Shown here in pieces: positions 58,379-64,000 of a stretch of 64,000 nt of DNA. The translations under genes were made by a program, and so were the position numbers. Source of the stretch: Nitrospirota bacterium (GTDB lineage: Bacteria; Nitrospirota; Nitrospiria; Nitrospirales; Nitrospiraceae). The stretch covers positions 338,233 to 402,232 of the forward strand of contig JAUXVD010000003.1 of assembly GCA_030684575.1 (NCBI GenBank). The letters are read 5' to 3'. The stretch's first letter is position 1; the number at the start of each line of letters is the position of its first letter. The notes beneath the pieces are model-generated. The model was given only the letters and a program-made list of their open reading frames with translations, was not told the DNA's origin and searched no databases.

Positions 58379-59932
58379 TCAATGGCGGAAGTGGCGCATG
58401 GCCGTCATTATCATCGCCAAGCCTTGCTCATCCGCGGCTTTGACAATTTCGGCATCGCGAATCGAGCCGCCCGGCTGAATGACCGCCGTAATCCCCGCTT
58501 GCGCGGCGGCATCGAGTCCATCCCGGAACGGAAAGAATGCGTCAGAGGCCATCACACAACCCTTGATCGGCATCTGCGCTTTCATCACGGCCAGCTTCAC
58601 CGAATCGACCCGGCTCATCTGACCGGCCCCGATCCCCACCGTCTGCCCAGGTTTCGCATAGATGATCGCGTTCGACTTCACATGTTTGCAGACCTTCCAT
58701 GCAAACGCGCAGGCCGCATATTCCTCATCCGTCGGTTTACGTTGGGTCGGGACGCTTAGTGCTTTGAGATCGGTTAAAGTGCCGAGATCCCGATCCTGTA
58801 CGATCAAGCCACCGACCAACTTCTTGAGATCGAAGCCCTCTTGTTTCACCTTCGTGAGCGGCCCGACATCCAGCAACCGCAGATCCTTCTTGCGCTTGAG
58901 TTCGGCCAGAGCATCCGGTGCAAACCCTGGTGCAATGACCACTTCCACAAACGTGGACGTAATTTCCTTCGCGGCTGCCAAATCCACGGGGCGATTGAAT
59001 GCGATCACGCCGCCAAATGCCGAGATAGGGTCGGTCTCACGGGCTTTGACATAGGCCTCGACGGGCGTCGCACCCAAAGCCACGCCGCAGGGATTGTTAT
59101 GTTTGATAATGGCCACGGCGATTTCATCATATTCTTTCGCCAGCTCGAGCGCCGAATTGGCGTCGAGGAAATTGTTATACGACATCGCCTTGCCATGGAG
59201 GATCGTTCCCCGGGATACCGATGGTTCGACCGAATGGAGCTCTCGATAGAACGCGCCTTGCTGATGGGGGTTCTCCCCGTAACGCAGCATCTCTGCCCGC
59301 TCGAACTGCAAGGACAATATTTGAGGAAATTTGACCTCGCTGCCCTGTACCTGTTTTTCCAGATATCCGGCGATCAGACTGTCGTAGCGCGCCGTATGTT
59401 GGAAGACCTTCATCGCCAATTCTCGCCGCAACTCGTGGGATACCGCTCCGGCCTTCGCCGCCTCGAGCACGCGCTGATAGTCGGCCGGGTCTACGACGAC
59501 CAAGACGTCTTCGTGGTTCTTAGCCGCAGAGCGCAGCATCGACGGTCCGCCGATGTCGATATTCTCGATGGCCTCTTCAAAGGGGCAGTTCGGCTTCGCA
59601 ATCGTCGCCTCGAACGGATAGAGGTTGACCACGACGACGTCGATGGGGCCGATTCCATGCTTCTCCATCTGCTCGACATGGGCCGGCACCGAACGCCGGC
59701 CGAGTAACCCGCCATGAATCTTGGGGTGCAATGTTTTAACGCGGCCGTCGAGAATCTCCGGTGAGCCGGTATAGGCCGCTACATCCGTTATGATCAATCC
59801 GGCCTCTCGCAACGCCTTGGCCGTTCCTCCGGTTGAAAGGATCTCGGCGCCTAACGCGGCGAGACCTTTGGCCATCTCCACCACACCGGTCTTGTCTGAT
59901 ACGCTGATGAGTGCCCGCTTGATGCCGGCCAT
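58379..59932 (-). CDS. purH: Bifunctional AICAR transformylase / IMP cyclohydrolase
   Basis: The 517-aa protein starts MAGIKRALISVSDKTGVVEMAKGL (cyclohydrolase domain, residues 1-200). Its transformylase domain contains RYGENPHQQGAFYR, KHNNPCGVALG and the FPFRDGLDAAAQAGITAVIQPGGSIRD end. It performs the last two steps of IMP synthesis. It leads the purH-purD-sua5 set. A hairpin (59977-60012) lies in the upstream region. Confidence 0.96.
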   Translation of the reverse strand: MAGIKRALISVSDKTGVVEMAKGLAALGAEILSTGGTAKALREAGLIITDVAAYTGSPEILDGRVKTLHPKIHGGLLGRRSVPAHVEQMEKHGIGPIDVVVVNLYPFEATIAKPNCPFEEAIENIDIGGPSMLRSAAKNHEDVLVVVDPADYQRVLEAAKAGAVSHELRRELAMKVFQHTARYDSLIAGYLEKQVQGSEVKFPQILSLQFERAEMLRYGENPHQQGAFYRELHSVEPSVSRGTILHGKAMSYNNFLDANSALELAKEYDEIAVAIIKHNNPCGVALGATPVEAYVKARETDPISAFGGVIAFNRPVDLAAAKEITSTFVEVVIAPGFAPDALAELKRKKDLRLLDVGPLTKVKQEGFDLKKLVGGLIVQDRDLGTLTDLKALSVPTQRKPTDEEYAACAFAWKVCKHVKSNAIIYAKPGQTVGIGAGQMSRVDSVKLAVMKAQMPIKGCVMASDAFFPFRDGLDAAAQAGITAVIQPGGSIRDAEIVKAADEQGLAMIMTAMRHFRH

Positions 59933-59976
59933 AGATCTCTCCTTGGAAAACGATCGATAGAAATTATGTGAATCGA

Positions 59977-60012
59977 AAGGCGGGCGAAGAATAACAAATG
60001 AATACCCGCCTT
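59977..60012. other. Inverted repeat in the region upstream of purH
   Basis: AAGGCGGG (59977-59984) pairs with CCCGCCTT (60005-60012) around a 20-base loop, 45-80 bp upstream of the purH start on the minus strand. It may be an operator or a leader hairpin; no riboswitch consensus was recognised. Confidence 0.3.
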
Positions 60013-60178
60013 ACAAGAGGAATGGCGCCTCAGCATCGAGGAGCAACACATCGCGGCTCACTCCAACGCTATCCGGCGTAGTTAGATGAATACGCCACAC
60101 AAATCCTGCCTGGCATGCGCTCTCTCAGTATGGTAGGTTCATGAGTCCCGCCACCTACCTACAGCCCAGAGTTGACTC

Positions 60179-61039
60179 ATGATGCGTGCCGTGATCCTAG
60201 TCGCAGGTGCCGTTGCACTCGGGCTCCTTGCTATGGTCTGTCTGCCGCGCCACCTGACGCCGCCAGCCGCAACGGGCCCCCTCTCCCCCGCAATGTTGCA
60301 TGCACGGGTAGAGCAGGGCATCCTGACCCTCCGTGGCTCGCTTCCCAGTCAGACCAGTAAAACTATCATCCTTCAACGAGCCCACGAGCTCTATGGCGCG
60401 CAATCTGGTCGCGTAGTCGATCAATTGGCCGTGGATCCGAACGTGGGTCCTGCCGCTTGGGCCGTCCCCATTTCCAAGATCCTTCCCGTCCTGGGACAGA
60501 TGACAGAACATGGCTCGATCATCATCGACGGCCGCTCGGTGGTCCTTAGCGGCCGGGTCGACAACGAACAGACCAAGGCCTCCCTGTTGCAAGACATGGC
60601 TCCCCTTGCGCAAACAGGACTTGCGCTGGAGGAACATATCCTCGCGGAGCCACTTTCCCCAGTCCCGCCCGTACTGCAACAGAAGTTGAACGAAATTCTC
60701 GCGCATTCCTCCATTGAGTTTGATTCCAATACGACGGTGATGCCCCCGCGCAGTCGTGCCATATTGGACCGCTTGATCCTTGTGTTGCGTACGGCCCCCC
60801 GGGCCATCATCGAGATCGGAGGTCATACGGACAAGTATGGCGCGTCAGACTATAACGTACAGCTCAGTCGCCGCCGCGCCGATGCCGTGCGGCATTATTT
60901 TATCAGCCACGGTCTCGCGAACCAGTTCACCGCCGTCGGTTATGGCGCCTCACGACCTCTCTCAGTGGCAAAGACCAGGGCCGGCTTCCAACGCAACCGG
61001 CGTATCGAATTACGCGTGAAAGGACAGTCCGACCTATGA
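60179..61039 (+). CDS. OmpA-family protein with BON-like domains
   Basis: The 286-aa protein has an N-terminal membrane helix (residues 3-22). A BON-like stretch follows (QGILTLRGSLPSQTSKTIILQRAHELYG; IIIDGRSVVLSGRVDNEQTK), then the OmpA peptidoglycan-binding domain (IEFDSNTTVMPPRSRAILDRLILVL, IEIGGHTDKYGASDYNVQLSRRRADAVRHYF, VGYGASRPL ... NRRIELRV). BON plus OmpA proteins link membranes with peptidoglycan. The start of the next gene overlaps its stop, so the two likely work together in the envelope. Confidence 0.8.
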   Translation: MMRAVILVAGAVALGLLAMVCLPRHLTPPAATGPLSPAMLHARVEQGILTLRGSLPSQTSKTIILQRAHELYGAQSGRVVDQLAVDPNVGPAAWAVPISKILPVLGQMTEHGSIIIDGRSVVLSGRVDNEQTKASLLQDMAPLAQTGLALEEHILAEPLSPVPPVLQQKLNEILAHSSIEFDSNTTVMPPRSRAILDRLILVLRTAPRAIIEIGGHTDKYGASDYNVQLSRRRADAVRHYFISHGLANQFTAVGYGASRPLSVAKTRAGFQRNRRIELRVKGQSDL

Positions 61040-62295
61040 CTATGCTGCTCGGCCAAATGCTGGGGTGCCTTCTCGTCGCCGCGGGCATCGGCGGGGTCAC
61101 TGTCTGGCTCTTACAGCGTCTGTCGGTGAAAGAGGTGCAACAACAGCTCTCCGATCTTCTCAATACCGTGCAGGTCAAAGAACAGGCGTTGGAATTGGCT
61201 CAGCTTGAGTTCGAGGCCACTGCCTCGACTGTCCAACTCTATGAAAGCAAGTTCACTACGTCGGACGCATTCGCGCGATCGGCGCAACAGGAACTCGCCT
61301 CATGTACCGCGCGGCTCCATGCCGTGCAAGAAGAACTCCGATTAGCCACACAGTGCCGGTCAGATATGGAATCCGAATTAGCCGCATTTCGTTTGCAGGT
61401 CAAGGAGAACGAAGCCGCAACCGTTGTGCAAGCAGACGCACTTCTGCAGTCCCATGCCGCGCTTGAACTGACGCAACAGGCCCTGGCGCGTAAGGCGGAA
61501 GAACTATCGCCCTTGCAAGAACGCATTGCGGCCTTGGAACAGCGCCCATCAGAGACCGAAGAGACCGATCGACTCCAGGCGAGAATCCAGGAATTGGAGC
61601 CGGCACAAGGACGCGTCCATTGGCTCGAAGTGCAACTGAGTGAACGGGAGACGCAGCACCGAACCGCGCTTCATGACATCGAACGGCAATTGGCAGAGCG
61701 GGACCGCCGCCTCGGCGAACTCGAACAGCTCCATCAATCCGACAGGGCGCCATTGCAGTACAGCGGAAGAGACGTCGATGAACGTCAGGCAGAGCGGCTC
61801 GCTCACGAGCAACGGCTCAAAGAAAAGGACGAGCACATCGCGGCCTTGCAGCAACGCATCGACTCCATCGAGTCCGTTCAGCGAACGCTCGCGGGGCAGG
61901 CAAAAATGGTCGATGAACAGGAAGAAGAAATCAGCCAACTCCGGAAGCGGCTCGTCGAAGTCCGGGCCGCGCTCAGGATTCGCACCGACGGCGGTGTCGC
62001 TCCACGCCCGATCCAGCCGACCGGCGATCAACTGACGCTACAGATCGTCCCGCCCGTCTCTTCTAGCTCACCGGAGAAAGATGACCTCTCGGAAATTCGC
62101 GGCATCGGACCGGCGTTCGAACGAGCCCTCAACAACATGGGCATCGTGACGTTCCGACAGATCGCGCAGTGGGACGCCACGAACTTGAAACAGATTGCAG
62201 ACCAACTCGAAACGCTTCCCGAACGCATCACCCGCGATCAATGGATCTCCCGCGCCAAAAAACTCCACGAGCAGAAATACGGCAAGGGACTCTGA
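61036..62295 (+). CDS. Membrane-anchored coiled-coil protein with C-terminal helix-hairpin-helix
   Basis: This 419-aa product has a single N-terminal helix (residues 5-25). About 300 residues of coiled coil (QQQLSDLLNTVQVKEQALELAQLEF ..., many Gln/Glu/Arg heptads) follow. The C-terminal domain DLSEIRGIGPAFERALNNMGIVTFRQIAQW belongs to the DUF4332/helix-hairpin-helix type found at the ends of ribosomal-like and envelope coiled-coil proteins. It overlaps the OmpA-like gene by four bases. A structural or spacer role in the envelope is inferred. Confidence 0.75.
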   Translation: MTMLLGQMLGCLLVAAGIGGVTVWLLQRLSVKEVQQQLSDLLNTVQVKEQALELAQLEFEATASTVQLYESKFTTSDAFARSAQQELASCTARLHAVQEELRLATQCRSDMESELAAFRLQVKENEAATVVQADALLQSHAALELTQQALARKAEELSPLQERIAALEQRPSETEETDRLQARIQELEPAQGRVHWLEVQLSERETQHRTALHDIERQLAERDRRLGELEQLHQSDRAPLQYSGRDVDERQAERLAHEQRLKEKDEHIAALQQRIDSIESVQRTLAGQAKMVDEQEEEISQLRKRLVEVRAALRIRTDGGVAPRPIQPTGDQLTLQIVPPVSSSSPEKDDLSEIRGIGPAFERALNNMGIVTFRQIAQWDATNLKQIADQLETLPERITRDQWISRAKKLHEQKYGKGL

Positions 62296-62540
62296 CGCAC
62301 CGGGCACGCGTCTGAAACATATTTCGCAAGCGACGCCTGTAGCGCGTTCCCGGCAGGCTCACCCAGTACCACCCTCATCTTCCTTGGTAGCATTGTGGTA
62401 GCAGAGTTTGTAGCACCTTGATTATCAATCTGTTTTAGTAGGCCTTCGGTTATCTAAACCGCCGGTTCTGCTTTGCATTGCCTCTCAACTCCCTGCCTGT
62501 CTTCTGAGATGAGAAGCCCCGTTGTTTCATTGGCTCAGCC

Positions 62541-63356
62541 TCACTGGGATTGAAACCAGTATCGAAGTGTTTCGGCCAAAGCGCCGAGTTGGGGGCCATG
62601 CTCAAGTACCCAATCCACGCCATCCTTTATCAAGCTGGATTTTTCCTTCCCTCTCGCATCCTTCACTTGGTCCATGATGGTTTCAAGTTTACTTCGATCC
62701 GCTTGAGGAATGCCAAGGCGCTTCAGTTCCGCGTGGATACTGTTGTAGTCCCCAATCTGGAGAACATCGGCATGAACCGTTCCCATAACCCCCGTAAAGT
62801 TCTCGATGTTGTAGGTCGTCGAACTTGCCTGGGTTTTCTCTTGCTTCGAAAATGTCATTCCAGTACCGAGAATGTTGTCCTTTTCTAGCTTGAGCGTCCA
62901 CTCAAGTATGACGTTTCGGACCTCGTCAATTATGCCGGAGATAGACGCTCGGCCTACAATGAACGCAGGTGGCATACCGAAGGTGCTACGCGACAGCCTG
63001 AGAACCAATTCATGGGGGAGAGGAACATACAAAATTCCTTTTCCATTTTTTAATAGACTTTCTAGTTCCCCAATCGCCTGACCGATGGGTTTTTCTGAGA
63101 ATGTCTTTGCTGCCTCAGGGTCTTCAAAAATTACGGGCTGCCATCCATGGTATGGGTTGTTAACCTGTACCTCACCCTGCACATGCCGATAAGGTGGCGG
63201 AGTGTTTTCGTATCCCCGCAGCTCGTGTTCGATCCAGGTCAGAAATTCATTTAGATCCAACTTAGTGGCAACAACAAGAGCCTTTCGGAGAAGATCCGTC
63301 ACGTTGACCTGCGGGTCCATTGCTTCATGTTGAAGTTCTAACACTAGAGAAGACAT
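62541..63356 (-). CDS. AbiTii-domain protein (putative phage defence)
   Basis: ATG 63356 with GGAAGG upstream is preferred to the ATG at 63371. The 271-aa protein begins MSSLVLELQHEAMDPQVNVTDLLRKALVVATKLDLNEFLTWIEHEL and NNPYHGWQPVIFED, the AbiTii pattern. A middle segment (KQEKTQASSTTYNIENFTGVMG) and a C-terminal helical part follow. AbiTii domains occur in abortive infection and other defence proteins. It is followed on the minus strand side by the ScoMcrA-head-like gene upstream, which suggests a small defence pair. The spacer 62296-62540 holds nothing recognised. Confidence 0.75.
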   Translation of the reverse strand: MSSLVLELQHEAMDPQVNVTDLLRKALVVATKLDLNEFLTWIEHELRGYENTPPPYRHVQGEVQVNNPYHGWQPVIFEDPEAAKTFSEKPIGQAIGELESLLKNGKGILYVPLPHELVLRLSRSTFGMPPAFIVGRASISGIIDEVRNVILEWTLKLEKDNILGTGMTFSKQEKTQASSTTYNIENFTGVMGTVHADVLQIGDYNSIHAELKRLGIPQADRSKLETIMDQVKDARGKEKSSLIKDGVDWVLEHGPQLGALAETLRYWFQSQ

Positions 63357-63389
63357 GACCGTTCCTTCCATGAGTTCTGGCTCATACAG

Positions 63390-63629
63390 CTAGTCATAGC
63401 AAGAAATTGGATAACCTATAGCCCTAAGAGCTCTATAGGCATCATGAGATGTGAAATCCGCTGAGGTGAGTTTGAGCGTCTTTGCAATAACATGCTTGAT
63501 CGGATACAGTTTCTTGCCGACCTGGACCGCATACTTTTGAATTTTTCCTGGCTCAACTCCCTTCATTGCGTTTTCCACATCCTTCATTTCAACGTCATAC
63601 TGCTTACCGCTTAATGTGAACTTCGCCAT
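63390..63629 (-). CDS. ScoMcrA-like N-terminal head domain protein (stand-alone)
   Basis: The 79-aa product MAKFTLSGKQYDVEMKDVENAM ... KLYPIKHVIAKTLKLTSADFTSHDAYRALRAIGYPISCYD fits the small N-terminal head domain of ScoMcrA-type (type IV) restriction nucleases, which read modified DNA. Here it stands alone without a nuclease domain. It lies 33 bp upstream of the AbiTii gene on the same strand, so they probably form one operon. Confidence 0.6.
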   Translation of the reverse strand: MAKFTLSGKQYDVEMKDVENAMKGVEPGKIQKYAVQVGKKLYPIKHVIAKTLKLTSADFTSHDAYRALRAIGYPISCYD

Positions 63630-63859
63630 AGCTCCCTTTCCTCATTGCATGCTTAACCACACCACCACCTTCACCTCTACCTACACCTATTCAGGCGTAA
63701 CTTTCAAGCCCTCTGCCATAATCTATCTCACGGACACTTTTTTGCTACCACTCTGCTACCGGAACAGGCGAAGCTATGCCGATCCATCACGAGGATGGTT
63801 CTTCCGATTCGTCAGTTTTTCATGGGGTTAGCTCTGCGTGGGTCTAGTCAGATTGGGCT

Positions 63860-63905
63860 GTGTCTGACGTCAATTAGAATTGATGGTTGGCGACAATTAG
63901 AACTG
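63860..63905. repeat. Terminal repeats of an IS21-like element
   Basis: CAATTAGAATTG (63871-63882) and CAATTAGAACTG (63894-63905) are repeated 23 bp apart just outside a minus-strand gene end, with TGTC at 63861. Multiple tip repeats of the form GxCAATTAGAA are typical of IS21-family ends. The window shows only this end; the element continues to the right. Confidence 0.5.
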
Positions 63906-63923
63906 TGGGGTCCGTCCTCCGGG

Positions 63924-64000
63924 TTAGGGAGCCTTCCGGGCTCCGTCGATGCCGTCATGGTTCGCGTTCATTCCCAGGGCCCGCTTCAGGTCAGGCTCCT
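63924..64000 (-). CDS. C-terminal end of a minus-strand gene, probably IS21-like transposition gene
   Basis: The frame open to the window edge ends ...EPDLKRALGMNANHDGIDG and a short tail at the stop codon complement 63924-63926. Lying directly inside the terminal repeats, it is most likely the last transposition gene (istB-like) or a passenger. The 25 residues are too few to identify it. Confidence 0.3.
   Translation of the reverse strand, partial: EPDLKRALGMNANHDGIDGARKAP

Noticed and set aside
58841..59707. Long plus-strand open frame opposite purH
   Set aside because: It is a shadow of the highly conserved purH coding sequence.
62390..62480. Possible tRNA or attachment-site remnant before the AbiTii gene
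   Set aside because: The stretch has repeated GTAGCA words, but no cloverleaf or integrase could be supported.

Overview
The window looks like the chromosome of a GC-rich Gram-negative bacterium, most probably a Nitrospira (Nitrospirota). This rests on an exosortase/EPS locus with the XrtA-type gene set (PrsT-like TPR lipoprotein, Wza-like exporter, TIGR03016-like barrel, Wzz, CapB-like kinase, TIGR03015-like ATPase), lipoproteins with clear lipoboxes, and Nitrospira-like intergenic sequence. The genus is an inference that cannot be tested from the sequence alone.

Layout. (1) 1-20.3 kb: surface polysaccharide biosynthesis, almost all on the plus strand: a flippase end, O-antigen ligase, three glycosyltransferases, acetyltransferase, methyltransferase and a hyaluronidase-like protein. 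These are followed by an operon from an exosortase-EpsI fusion through a WecA-like transferase, PrsT, export protein, outer-membrane barrel, Wzz, kinase and ATPase. (2) 20.4-38.8 kb: phosphate-related genes: a phosphate-selective type porin, PstS, an atypical response regulator, polyphosphate kinase, methylglyoxal synthase, PhoX phosphatase and PhoB. Among them are a VPLPA-CTERM type exosortase substrate (frameshifted), a polysaccharide deacetylase, a DksA-like protein and several lipoproteins. (3) 38.8-47.3 kb: transhydrogenase remnants, then a lower-GC island. The island holds a minus-strand module (sigma-like factor, small protein, ImmA/IrrE metallopeptidase, broken HNH) divergent from tnsA-tnsB-tnsC-tniQ of a Tn7-like transposon. 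(4) 47.4-62.3 kb: housekeeping genes: RCK_C protein, HtrA/Deg protease, EF-G-like GTPase, RadC, RsmD, CoaD, aminotransferase, FmdB, Sua5, PurD, PurH, and a BON-OmpA protein with a coiled-coil partner. (5) 62.5-64 kb: a small accessory patch with AbiTii-like and ScoMcrA-head-like proteins beside the end of an IS21-like element.

The most striking signal is a recurrent tandem motif, roughly YTTAAC repeated with 11-bp periodicity, upstream of at least eleven genes or operons. It precedes phoB, pstS, ppk, phoX, the porin and also the polysaccharide and exosortase operons. This spacing is typical of PhoB-family operators and suggests that phosphate starvation controls capsule and surface-protein sorting here. 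The second is the sigma/IrrE-protease module placed head-to-head with the transposase operon, which could be a protease-gated switch for the element.

No rRNA, tRNA or CRISPR array was recognised. Coordinates of regulatory motifs were read by eye.
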